The notes beneath the pieces were generated by a model. That model was not told where the DNA came from, did no database searches, and saw only the letters and a list, made by a program, of their open reading frames with translations. Below, in pieces: positions 1 to 7,653 of a stretch of DNA of 64,000 nucleotides. The translations under genes and the position numbers were made by a program. Positions within the stretch are counted from its first letter, which is position 1; every line of letters starts with the position of its first letter. Source of the stretch: 2-01-FULL-39-33 sp964361645 (GTDB taxonomy: Bacteria; Patescibacteriota; Patescibacteriia; 2-01-FULL-39-33); contig CAYIBK010000002.1 of the NCBI GenBank assembly GCA_964361645.1, positions 7,109 to 71,108 of the forward strand, in the 5' to 3' direction.

Positions 1-76
1 GTTATAAAGTTGATTTGATTAAAATTTATAAAATTAATAAAAAACTTTTAACTTTATAAACTTTCAAACTTTTAAC

Positions 77-274
77 TTAACTATAAGGCATCAATTTCTT
101 GATGTTCTTCTGGTCGGCTTTAGCGATTTGCGCGTCTCTTCTCTTGTTGCGCTTTACTCTTCCAGATTCTCTAGCATTGAAATGGTCTTGTCCGCCGGTT
201 CTTTTCAGAACCTTGCCTTTTTTGGTTATTTTAAACCTTTTGGCGACGGCTTGTTTAGTTTTCATTTTTGGCAT
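77..274 (-). CDS. rpmI: 50S ribosomal protein L35
   Basis: A 65-residue, strongly basic protein with the L35 pattern: start MPKMKTKQAVAKRFKIT, then a GKVLKR segment and a central HFNARES-like stretch followed by many Arg and Lys. Length is the family norm. L35 is a late-assembling protein of the large ribosomal subunit. It lies just downstream of infC on the same strand, which is the usual infC-rpmI-rplT order; rplT would fall to the left of the window. The spacer to infC is AT-rich and contains repeated AGATTTCAGATT units but no terminator, so co-transcription is likely. Confidence 0.97.
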   Translation of the reverse strand: MPKMKTKQAVAKRFKITKKGKVLKRTGGQDHFNARESGRVKRNKRRDAQIAKADQKNIKKLMPYS

Positions 275-282
275 AATCTTTA

Positions 283-325
283 AGATTTCAGATTTTAGAT
301 TTAAGATTTCAGATTTTTATTTTTC
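283..325. repeat. AT-rich intergenic microrepeat between rpmI and infC
   Basis: Tandem-like units of AAGATTTCAGATTTT are repeated two to three times in the infC-rpmI spacer. Similar A/T-rich oligonucleotide repetition appears in several other intergenic spaces of the window (46430-46455, 49470-49505, 58985-59155, 62900-62970). Confidence 0.6.
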
Positions 326-390
326 TGTAAAATACAACTTTAATCTGTAATTTGAAATTTGGAATCTGTAATTATTATTTAATATTATTT

Positions 391-951
391 TTATAAAGTT
401 AATATGGCTGATAATTTACTGCCTAGTTTTTTAATATCTTGTTCCAGCTTCATTTCCTTGCCGGTTAATTTTCCTCTAGTTCTTACAATCATCTTATTGA
501 TTATTTCCTTGGCTAAATCAACATGCTGGTGCTCTCTGCCCCTAAGTTGCAGTTCAATTCTTACTTTATTGCCATCAGTTAAAAATTTTACCGCTTGGTC
601 CACTCGCAAATCCAAATCATGATCACTAATACGGCTAGAAGTTTTTATGGTTTTTAACTCTGATACTTTTTGTCTGGCCTTGTGTTTTCTTTCCTGTTTT
701 TCTTTTTGATATTTATAACTGCCGTAATTCATTATTTTGCAAATAGGCGGATCAACTAAAGGGGACACCTCCACCAAATCCAAATCTCGGGATTTGGCAA
801 TTTCCAAAGCTTCATATTTGGAGATGATGCCCAAGTTTTGTCCGTTTTCGTCTATAACGACTAATTTTGGTGCAAAAATTTTCTCATTAATCTTGAGTTC
901 TTTAATAGTGCTTGGCGTTTGCTGCCGACTACCTCTAAATGATCTTCGCAT
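391..951 (-). CDS. infC: Translation initiation factor IF-3
   Basis: A 186-residue protein with both IF-3 domains. The N-terminal part carries INEKIFAPKLVVIDENGQNLGI and the DLDLVEVSP motif followed by PPICKIMNYGSYKY; a basic KEKQERKHKARQK linker then leads to the C-terminal domain with LQLRGREHQH. IF-3 binds the 30S subunit, blocks premature 50S joining and checks the start codon. The start chosen is ATG at 951 rather than the rare AUU used by some infC genes. It heads the infC-rpmI cluster and is transcribed away from the tmRNA, which lies upstream on the same strand. Confidence 0.97.
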   Translation of the reverse strand: MRRSFRGSRQQTPSTIKELKINEKIFAPKLVVIDENGQNLGIISKYEALEIAKSRDLDLVEVSPLVDPPICKIMNYGSYKYQKEKQERKHKARQKVSELKTIKTSSRISDHDLDLRVDQAVKFLTDGNKVRIELQLRGREHQHVDLAKEIINKMIVRTRGKLTGKEMKLEQDIKKLGSKLSAILTL

Positions 952-1032
952 TAATTTGTATTATTTAAAATTTATGATTTAAAATTGCAGATTGTTTATT
1001 TTAAATTTGAAATCTTTAATCTGAAATCGTTT

Positions 1033-1422
1033 TGGTGGAGATGAGGAGTAATGAGCTCCTGTCTGGAAGTAAATCAAAAGCTAGTTTACAAGATTAGTTC
1101 TTTTATTTTTAGCCAAATCCTTTTTAAAGAACAAAACAGATCTGGCTTTATTCGAAATGGTTTAAATATGTTTATTCGAATAGACAAACATATCTGTCCT
1201 AGAGATATAACACCGCTTCTTACCTACCTAGGCGTAAGTAGGGCGATGGCTGTCGGACAATTAAGCCACAGCAGGAGCGAAAGTAAATCCGCCAAAAGCA
1301 GATTTTACTTTGCTTAAAAAGTTGTTTGCACTTATGTGCTTTGGCATTTAGTTTGCGAGCAAATACCAATCTCGTCTTGCCAACTTCAAATTTAAGGCCT
1401 TCCATCGAAACAATACATCCCC
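1033..1422 (-). ncRNA. ssrA: tmRNA (transfer-messenger RNA)
   Basis: On the minus strand the 5' end GGGGATG pairs with the 3' CATCTCC, giving a seven-pair acceptor stem with one G-U pair, followed by ACCA encoded at 1033-1036. The 5' tRNA-like segment and the 3' T-arm-like segment enclose an internal reading frame. The tag starts at a GCA resume codon (1327-1329) and ends at TAA (1261-1263), encoding ANNFLSKVKSAFGGFTFAPAVA when read in two pieces (ANNFLSKVKSA, FGGFTFAPAVA). tmRNA rescues stalled ribosomes and adds this degradation tag. smpB, the obligate partner, lies directly upstream at 1444-1920. Confidence 0.93.
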
Positions 1423-1430
1423 TTAGTTGT

Positions 1431-1448
1431 GATAGTTTTATAACTATC
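1431..1448 (-). other. Hairpin between smpB and ssrA
   Basis: A perfect seven-pair stem GATAGTT/AACTATC with a four-base loop straddles the smpB stop codon and ends 9 bases before the tmRNA 5' end. There is no U-tract, so it is more likely a processing or stability element than a terminator. Confidence 0.5.
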
Positions 1449-1920
1449 CCAATCTTTGTTTTAATGTCCGCTGTATTTCCCTGTCAGCTTCCCGTTTCTT
1501 GATAGTTTCTCTTTTATCAATCTTGGTTTTGCCTCTAGCTAGGGCAATATCAGCTTTTATTAATCCTTTCTTAGTATATACATTTATTGGTATAATTGTC
1601 AAGCCTTTTTGCTTATTTTTACCTATCAGCGAACTGATTTCTTTTTTGTGTAAAAGAAGCTTTCTTTTTCTATTTGGATCATATTTTTCTTGCGCGCTTT
1701 TGGCTGGCTTGTAGGGTGTGATGTAGGACTTGATTAGCCAAATCTCGCTCTGGGCATCAATAGTCACATAAGACCCTTTTAAACTCATCTGGCCTAGTTT
1801 AGCCGCCTTTACTTCCGGCCCGCTCAAAACCAGGCCGGCTTGATATGTTTCTAATATTTCATAATTGAATAACCCATCTTTATTTGTGGCTATTGTTTTA
1901 TTTTCCTTGCCATTTATCAT
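1444..1920 (-). CDS. smpB: SsrA-binding protein SmpB
   Basis: A 158-residue OB-fold protein. Visible family features are an N-terminal KTIATNKDGLFNYEILETY block, GLVLSGPEVKAAK, the GSYV turn, and a Lys/Arg-rich C-terminal tail (KTKIDKRETIKKREADREI) that in the family enters the ribosomal A site. SmpB binds the tRNA-like part of tmRNA and delivers it with EF-Tu to stalled ribosomes. The gene is immediately upstream of ssrA on the same strand, so both partners of trans-translation are adjacent and perhaps co-expressed. Confidence 0.97.
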   Translation of the reverse strand: MINGKENKTIATNKDGLFNYEILETYQAGLVLSGPEVKAAKLGQMSLKGSYVTIDAQSEIWLIKSYITPYKPAKSAQEKYDPNRKRKLLLHKKEISSLIGKNKQKGLTIIPINVYTKKGLIKADIALARGKTKIDKRETIKKREADREIQRTLKQRLG

Positions 1921-1995
1921 CTTATTGACTTTGTCTTTTGTATTAAAGTATAATTTATATATAAAGTTAACTAAAATTAACTCATTTATAGGAAA

Positions 1996-3054
1996 ATGGC
2001 AAATCCAGAATTACCAAAAAAAATCACTTTTGATATTTCAATTTTAGCACTATTCAAATTATCAGTTTTGTTTCTGATAATCTTTTTCCTCTTTTTTGTG
2101 AGGGATGTGATTTTGATTGTTTTTGTGGCTTTGATTTTAGCCTCAGCTTTAGACCCATGGATTGATTTTATGCAGAAGCATAAAATACCGCGCGGTTTCG
2201 GAATTTTGATAATATATTTGATCGTGGTATTAATAGTGGCCGGAACAATTTATTTGATTATACCACCAATCGCCGTTGAAATTAAAGGCCTAGCTAAAGA
2301 TTTTCCCATGTATTGGGAAAAAATTTCTGGTAATATAGAAAATTTTCGCAGTTATTCCGATAGTCATGGCTGGACAGAAAATATTCAAAAATCATTGGAT
2401 GATTTTCAATCTAATATTGGCGCTCTGGGGCTAGCGGCTGGCGGCATATTTAATACTTTTTTTGCTTTCTTGGGTGGCATAGTGTCTATACTGATAGTGG
2501 CGGTTTTAACTTTTTATTTGACCGTGGAAGAACATGCCATGAAAAGGGTTTTAAGATCACTAGTGCCAGTTAAATATCAGCCTTATGTTACTCATTTAGT
2601 TAACAGAATCCAGGAAAAAATCGGTATGTGGCTTCGTGGACAATTAATTTTGTCTTTAATAATTTTTGTTTTAGTTTGGTTTGGTTTGAGCATCTTAGGG
2701 ATAAAATATGCTCTAGTTTTAGCTTTGTTTGCTGGCGTAACAGAACTCATTCCTTATCTGGGCCCATTTATCGGAGCGATTCCCGCTGTTTTTATCGCTC
2801 TAACTCAATCCCCAGCTCTAGCTATTGGAGTAATTGTTATTTATGTTATAATTCAACAGTTGGAAAATCATATTATAGTTCCCAAGGTCATGCAGAAAGC
2901 CGTGGGCTTAAATCCAATCATAACCATTGTTTCAATGATGATCGGCTTTAAATTAGCCGGTATCTTAGGGATTGTTATAGCTATTCCAGTGGCTACCGCT
3001 ATCAGCATTGCTTTAAATGATGTCTTGGAAATAAAAGAAGAAATAAAAGAATAA
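1996..3054 (+). CDS. AI-2E family transporter / PerM-type permease
   Basis: A 352-residue polytopic membrane protein of usual family length. Hydrophobic helices lie near residues 20-50 and 70-95, then a soluble stretch of about 60 residues (KDFPMYWEKISGNIENF), then further helices from about 155 to the end. Family-typical sequence near the C-terminus includes LFAGVTELIPYLGPFIGAIPA and a QQLENHIIVPKVM motif. Members have been linked to autoinducer-2 export or Na+/H+ exchange, so the substrate cannot be assigned. ATG follows a weak AGGAAA ribosome site. It diverges from smpB. Confidence 0.88.
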   Translation: MANPELPKKITFDISILALFKLSVLFLIIFFLFFVRDVILIVFVALILASALDPWIDFMQKHKIPRGFGILIIYLIVVLIVAGTIYLIIPPIAVEIKGLAKDFPMYWEKISGNIENFRSYSDSHGWTENIQKSLDDFQSNIGALGLAAGGIFNTFFAFLGGIVSILIVAVLTFYLTVEEHAMKRVLRSLVPVKYQPYVTHLVNRIQEKIGMWLRGQLILSLIIFVLVWFGLSILGIKYALVLALFAGVTELIPYLGPFIGAIPAVFIALTQSPALAIGVIVIYVIIQQLENHIIVPKVMQKAVGLNPIITIVSMMIGFKLAGILGIVIAIPVATAISIALNDVLEIKEEIKE

Positions 3055-3073
3055 ATAATTTACTAACTAATAA

Positions 3074-3134
3074 GTTTTTTGTGAACGCGGAATAGAATTT
3101 ATTGATAAATATTATTCTGCCATTTACAAAAAAC
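3074..3134. other. Long imperfect hairpin before the 187-residue membrane gene
   Basis: GTTTTTTGTGAA at 3074-3085 pairs with TTTACAAAAAAC at 3123-3134 (12 pairs, one G-U), and inside it GCGGAATA pairs with TATTCTGC (one G-U). The stem ends 14 bases before the next start codon. It could end the upstream transcript or act in the leader of the next gene. Confidence 0.55.
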
Positions 3135-3148
3135 CAAAGGAAAAAATA

Positions 3149-3712
3149 ATGGCTTACAAAAAAAGAGACGGTCGTCAGGTCTCAGAAATCATCCCTGATG
3201 AACAAGATGAAATGAATCCAGGAGCGCAGGATTTTGCTTATTCTGGCAAAGGCGGAGGCGGAGTATTAAAATTCATTATTATCGCTTTGATTATTATTAT
3301 CATCTTGGTTGGCGGTTGGTATGTCTTGGACAATTATACCAATATCAATTTACCAGGCATGAGTTCTAATAGTCAAAACTCATCCAAGGGTTGGCAGGCA
3401 ATATTTTTGTCCAACGGCCAAGTTTACTTTGGCAAGGTTGAAAAAATAAACAATCGAGATTTAGTTTTAACTGACATTTATTATTTACAAGTAGTGACTA
3501 AGCCCTTGCAACAAAGCCAAGAGACACCACCACCAACTACTCCAACTCAACAAGAATTGACTCTAGCTAAATTAGGCAACGAGTTGCATGGTCCAGTTGA
3601 TCGCATGGTTATTAATAGGGATCAGATACTATTAACCGAAGAATTAAAAGAAGATTCTAAAGTGGTTACAGCTATCACCGCTTATTTGACCGAGCAGGCC
3701 AATAAGAAGTAA
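3149..3712 (+). CDS. Hypothetical single-pass membrane protein
   Basis: 187 residues. An acidic cytoplasmic N-terminus (about 1-32) and a short Gly-rich hinge GKGGGG precede one transmembrane helix at about 38-62. The outer part begins with an Asn/Ser-rich spacer, followed by a small domain WQAIFLSNGQVYFGKVEKIN...LTDIYYLQV, a Pro/Thr/Gln spacer, and LTLAKLGNELHGPVDRMVINRDQILL. I recognise this layout as common in Patescibacteria but know no function. The start has an AAAGGA ribosome site. A terminator follows at 3739-3762. Confidence 0.8.
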   Translation: MAYKKRDGRQVSEIIPDEQDEMNPGAQDFAYSGKGGGGVLKFIIIALIIIIILVGGWYVLDNYTNINLPGMSSNSQNSSKGWQAIFLSNGQVYFGKVEKINNRDLVLTDIYYLQVVTKPLQQSQETPPPTTPTQQELTLAKLGNELHGPVDRMVINRDQILLTEELKEDSKVVTAITAYLTEQANKK

Positions 3713-3738
3713 AAATCATTGATTTGTATCACTTAAAG

Positions 3739-3762
3739 GGGCGTGGAAAAACACGCTCTTTT
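3739..3762 (+). terminator. Intrinsic terminator
   Basis: GGGCGTG (3739-3745) pairs with CACGCTC (3752-3758, one G-U) around a six-base A-rich loop and is followed by a short T run. It ends the transcript of the 187-residue membrane protein. Confidence 0.75.
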
Positions 3763-3817
3763 ATGTTACAATAAATTAAGATAAGATATTGTCAGTTAAG
3801 ATCTAATTTATTTTGTT

Positions 3818-4558
3818 ATGCCAATCAATACCACCAAAATTTTCAATGATGGGGGTGAATATATCACTCTTTTTGATTTGTCTAAATCGCAAAAATACAG
3901 CTTGGAATACTTGCTTAATCAGGCTAGTTGTGGCCAACTAAAATCTTTCAAGATGGGTGATGAGTGGCTGACCACCATGGATTGGTTTAATGATTATAAA
4001 AAAGCTATTAAATATGCCATTCAAATTGAAATAGCCGATAAAGATATTGATCACAAAAAAGATTGGGTTGATTTCGTGAGAGTAGATAATTTCCGTCTAA
4101 GATTTATACCCCAAATGTTTTTATTGCTTATTATTTTCTCCTTCTTTTCTTTTTCTTTAAGCTGGCTGGCCAATTCTTCCGGTGGGCAAAAGTTTGCTCT
4201 AGCAACTAATAATTTAGTGGAAAAGAAATATATCGCGGATAATTATTTCTTGTATTATACCTATCAAGTTTATAATTATAATTCCCACTATCTTTCTTAT
4301 ATGGTTGATAATTCCCTAGACTCCATTGGCTTGCTGGCTAATTCTCTAATATCCCTTGGCCAGAACACAGCTTATGTGGCCTTAGTAATTGATCAAAATA
4401 TTAGCCCCTATAAGATATCAGATGAGATTATTACCGATAAAATAAATAAGTTGGCTAAAGCCCTTAAAAACCAATACCAAGCCGTGGCCGGTGTTAGCTC
4501 GGTCAAGACTCAAATATACTTTGACGATTGGCAGAAATCCCTAAAATCGGGCAATTGA
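3818..4558 (+). CDS. Membrane-anchored protein with excisionase/MerR-like N-terminus
   Basis: 246 residues. The N-terminal 60 residues (YITLFDLSKSQKYSLEYLLNQASCGQLKSFKMGDEWLTTMDWFNDY, read in parts) look like a MerR/excisionase helix-turn-helix: a helix, a GQLKSFKMG wing-like turn, then WLTT. A charged linker leads to a transmembrane helix at about 96-116. The outer part of about 130 residues is rich in Tyr and Asn and unassigned. A DNA-binding-like domain attached to the membrane suggests a membrane-tethered regulator or nucleoid anchor; this is inference. It ends in TGA, showing that UGA is a stop here. Confidence 0.75.
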   Translation: MPINTTKIFNDGGEYITLFDLSKSQKYSLEYLLNQASCGQLKSFKMGDEWLTTMDWFNDYKKAIKYAIQIEIADKDIDHKKDWVDFVRVDNFRLRFIPQMFLLLIIFSFFSFSLSWLANSSGGQKFALATNNLVEKKYIADNYFLYYTYQVYNYNSHYLSYMVDNSLDSIGLLANSLISLGQNTAYVALVIDQNISPYKISDEIITDKINKLAKALKNQYQAVAGVSSVKTQIYFDDWQKSLKSGN

Positions 4559-4661
4559 TTCATTAGTTGTCAAAATCTAATTTTTTAGTTAAGATGGCTT
4601 AATTAACCCCAGTTAATAGCCATTATTTAAATGGATCAATAAATTATTTCAAAACATTTTT

Positions 4662-6035
4662 ATGTCTTCAAGAAACGATGATTTAATGCAGAAAATAGTC
4701 TCATTTTGTAAAAGAAGAGGGTTTGTTTTCCCTTCATCAGAAATTTATGGCGGTTTTGCCAATTCTTATAGTTATGGCCCCTATGGCACAGAATTAAAAA
4801 ACAACATCAAAAAATTGTGGTGGAAGACTTTTGTCCAAGATCGAGAGGATATTGTTGGCTTAGACGGTCCAATCATGCTTAACCCTAAACTCTGGGAAGC
4901 TTCTGGGCACACTAGCGGTTTTAATGATGCTATGGTGGATTGCAAGGAATGCAAAAAAAGATTTCGCGCCGATCATCTGGTGGCGGAAGCCACTGGGCGT
5001 AATTTGGAAGGTGATCTCAAAGCCATGTCTGATATTTTAAAAGACGAGAAAGTAAAATGTCCTAATTGTGGTAAATCCAACTGGACTGAAGCCAGAAATT
5101 TTAACATGATGTTTAAAACCGAAATGAACGGCATTGATGAGCCGGTTTATCTTCGGCCCGAAACAGCTGGAGCTATTTTTGTGGATTTCAAAAATGTGCT
5201 TGATTCCATGAGAGTTAAGATTCCTTTTGGCATTGCGCAAATAGGCAAAGCTTTCAGAAATGAGATCATTGCTGGTAATTTTATTTTTCGTCTGCGCGAA
5301 TTTGAGCAGATGGAAATAGAATATTTTATTGATCCAGAAGCCGAGTGGGAGCCGTTATTTGAAAAATGGCTCAAAACCCAAGAAGAATTTGTCATGGCTT
5401 TGGGTGCTAAGGCGGAAGATTTAAAAAGATATGAGCATCCAAAAGAAAAATTGTCTCATTATTCTAAAAAAACAGTTGATATTGAATATAATTTCCCTTT
5501 CGGTTTCAGTGAGCTTTACGGTTTAGCTCATCGAGGTGATTTTGATTTATCCCAGCATGCCAAATTTTCTGGAGAGGATCTTAGTTATTTGGATCAGGTA
5601 AATAATCGAAAATATATCCCTCATGTTTTAGAACCAACTTTTGGCGTCGATAGGAGTGTTTTAGTGGCTCTTATATCTGCTTACACCGAAGAAGCAGTGG
5701 GCGAAGAATCGCGAGTTGTTTTGAAATTTCCCAAGAATATCGCTCCAATTAAAATAGCTATTTTCCCCCTATTAAAAAATAAGGCCGATTTAGTGAATAA
5801 GGCCAAGGAATTTTTTGATTCGCTTAAAGGGGAGTTTATGTGTGAATTTGATGATAATGGCAATATCGGTAAAAGATACAGGCGCCAAGATGAGATTGGC
5901 ACACCTTATTGTGTGACAGTTGATTTTGATACTTTGGATAATAATACCGTCACTGTCCGAGATCGTGACAGCATGGCGCAGGAGAGAATATCAATAGATA
6001 ATCTCAAGGAATATTTCACTAAAAATCTTAATTAA
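4662..6035 (+). CDS. glyS: Glycyl-tRNA synthetase, dimeric (alpha2) class II type
   Basis: 457 residues, the single-polypeptide form found in archaea, eukaryotes and some bacteria, not the split alpha/beta GlyQ-GlyS enzyme. Class II motifs are visible: FRNEI in a motif 2 context followed by FRLREFEQMEIEYF, and motif 3 EPTFGVDRSV near residue 335. A zinc-binding insertion is suggested by CKEC (about 94-97) and CPNC (about 138-141). The C-terminal anticodon-binding domain starts with VVLKFPKNIAPIKIAIFPL. It charges tRNA-Gly with glycine. It heads a run of closely spaced genes (4 to 8 bp to the next). Confidence 0.97.
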   Translation: MSSRNDDLMQKIVSFCKRRGFVFPSSEIYGGFANSYSYGPYGTELKNNIKKLWWKTFVQDREDIVGLDGPIMLNPKLWEASGHTSGFNDAMVDCKECKKRFRADHLVAEATGRNLEGDLKAMSDILKDEKVKCPNCGKSNWTEARNFNMMFKTEMNGIDEPVYLRPETAGAIFVDFKNVLDSMRVKIPFGIAQIGKAFRNEIIAGNFIFRLREFEQMEIEYFIDPEAEWEPLFEKWLKTQEEFVMALGAKAEDLKRYEHPKEKLSHYSKKTVDIEYNFPFGFSELYGLAHRGDFDLSQHAKFSGEDLSYLDQVNNRKYIPHVLEPTFGVDRSVLVALISAYTEEAVGEESRVVLKFPKNIAPIKIAIFPLLKNKADLVNKAKEFFDSLKGEFMCEFDDNGNIGKRYRRQDEIGTPYCVTVDFDTLDNNTVTVRDRDSMAQERISIDNLKEYFTKNLN

Positions 6036-6042
6036 AATAGTG

Positions 6043-6390
6043 ATGAGAGAAAGAGATTTAATTAAACCGGAAACATTCGTTACTATTTTGCAGGAGATTG
6101 AGAGCCTAATTGAGCAATCACCGGAGAAAGTAGAAGCTGAATTTTTAAGGACAGCCAATACCTGGCTGGATTGCTTTGTTAGCCGCTTATTTTCTCTTGA
6201 AACTTATCTGAATATAGAAAGTGCTAAAGCAGAAATAGGCAGTGACAGGGATTATCAGAAGACTCTGGGCCGATTGGAAGAGTTAAAAGAAAAAATAGAC
6301 TTATTGAAAGAACAATATCCCACCCAAGATACAATTCCCCCCGATGAAATCAAAGAGGAATTATTTGAAAGTTTAAAAAATATAATTTAA
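6043..6390 (+). CDS. Hypothetical coiled-coil protein
   Basis: 115 residues, almost entirely charged helix: IEQSPEKVEAEFLRTANTW, then LGRLEELKEKIDLLKEQYP, a coiled-coil pattern. No signal peptide or membrane helix. ATG at 6043 is preferred to the overlapping GTG at 6040. It sits 7 bases after the glycyl-tRNA synthetase gene and 3 bases before the M16 protease gene, so the three are probably one transcript. I do not recognise a family. Confidence 0.7.
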   Translation: MRERDLIKPETFVTILQEIESLIEQSPEKVEAEFLRTANTWLDCFVSRLFSLETYLNIESAKAEIGSDRDYQKTLGRLEELKEKIDLLKEQYPTQDTIPPDEIKEELFESLKNII

Positions 6391-6393
6391 AGA

Positions 6394-7650
6394 ATGCATA
6401 AAAAAATATTATTGCCTAATAAAGTTAGGTTGGTTATTGCACCGCTCAAAGAAACACAAACGACCAATTTGTTGGTTTTGGTTAAGGTGGGTAGCAGGCA
6501 GGAAGATAAAAAAGTTAGTGGTGGTTCTCATTTTATCGAACATTTGATGTTTAAGGGTACCAAGAAACGCCCAACTGCTTTGGACATATCCAAAGAATTA
6601 AACGGTGTGGGAGCGGAGTTTAACGCTTTTACCGGCAAAGATCATACTGGCTATTATATTAAATCAGATGCCAAGCATTTATCACTCTCCATTGATGTTT
6701 TATCCGACATGCTACTTAATTCTCAATTTGATATCAAAGAAATGGAGAGGGAAAGGGGAGTTATTGTAGAAGAAATAAATATGTATGAAGATAATCCCAT
6801 GATGTATGTTGATGATCTATTAGAACAAATTATGTATAGCGGTCATCCACTTGGGGTTTCTGTTGCTGGTACCAGAGAATCAGTAAAAAAAATGACTAGA
6901 GCTGATTTAATTGGTTATAAAAATAAATTTTATAGTGGTAGTCATATTGTGATTTGTTTGGCGGGTAATTTTAAGGAAGGCCATATTGGGGAATTAAAGA
7001 GTAAGTTTAAATTTAAATCGACCGCTAAAATTTTTCCTCTCAATAAGATAAGCATTAAGCAAAAGACGCCCAAAGTAGCTTTAAAATTCAAAGAAACCGA
7101 GCAAACTCAAATTGCCCTGGGCTTTCCAGCTTATTCCTATTCTGATAAACGGATTTATGCCCTTCAACTGCTTTCTATAATTTTAGGAGGTAACATGAGC
7201 TCCAGATTATTCTTGCAAGTTAGGGAAAGAAACGGCTTAGCTTATTTTATTAGATCATATTTGAGTGTTTACGAAGACACTGGCGCTTTAATTATTCAAT
7301 CAGGTTTGGATAAATCACGAGTGGAGAGCGCTATAAAATTAATTATTTCGGAGCTTAAGAAAATTACCAAAGGAGTTTCGGCTGAAGAATTAACCAGAGC
7401 CAAAGAATATATATATGGTAAAACATCTCTGGATTTAGAAGATACTTCACATATTTCCCAGTGGTACGGCCAGCAGGAATTGATGCTGGGCCGTATATTA
7501 ACACCACCAGAAAAAAAGCAAAAAATAGCTGCGGTTACTAGAGGTGATATTATAGCTGTAGCCAAAGATGTTATAAATATAAATCGTGCCAGTTTAGCTG
7601 TTATTGGGCCCTTTAAGAATGAGGCTACATTTAAAAATCTTTTAAAGTAA
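6394..7650 (+). CDS. M16 family zinc metallopeptidase
   Basis: 418 residues, the length of processing-peptidase-like bacterial M16 proteins. The inverted zinc motif HxxEH is seen as HFIEH in GGSHFIEHLMFKGTKKRPT, and the downstream Glu-rich helix ERGVIVEEINMYEDNP supplies the third ligand. The C-terminal half contains the non-catalytic repeat with GGNMSSRLFLQVRERNGLAYF. There is no signal peptide, so it is likely cytoplasmic. Family members degrade peptides or process exported proteins; the substrate is unknown. It is tightly packed between the coiled-coil gene and the glycosyltransferase. Confidence 0.93.
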   Translation: MHKKILLPNKVRLVIAPLKETQTTNLLVLVKVGSRQEDKKVSGGSHFIEHLMFKGTKKRPTALDISKELNGVGAEFNAFTGKDHTGYYIKSDAKHLSLSIDVLSDMLLNSQFDIKEMERERGVIVEEINMYEDNPMMYVDDLLEQIMYSGHPLGVSVAGTRESVKKMTRADLIGYKNKFYSGSHIVICLAGNFKEGHIGELKSKFKFKSTAKIFPLNKISIKQKTPKVALKFKETEQTQIALGFPAYSYSDKRIYALQLLSIILGGNMSSRLFLQVRERNGLAYFIRSYLSVYEDTGALIIQSGLDKSRVESAIKLIISELKKITKGVSAEELTRAKEYIYGKTSLDLEDTSHISQWYGQQELMLGRILTPPEKKQKIAAVTRGDIIAVAKDVININRASLAVIGPFKNEATFKNLLK

Positions 7651-7653
7651 GAT

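Noticed and set aside
1220..1405. A 61-residue frame opposite the rescue region.
   Set aside because: It lies in tmRNA; only the tag frame is coding.
3818..4558. Possible recoding of UGA to glycine or tryptophan, as in some related phyla.
   Set aside because: TGA ends this and other genes in plausible places and prfB is present with its normal TGA frameshift.
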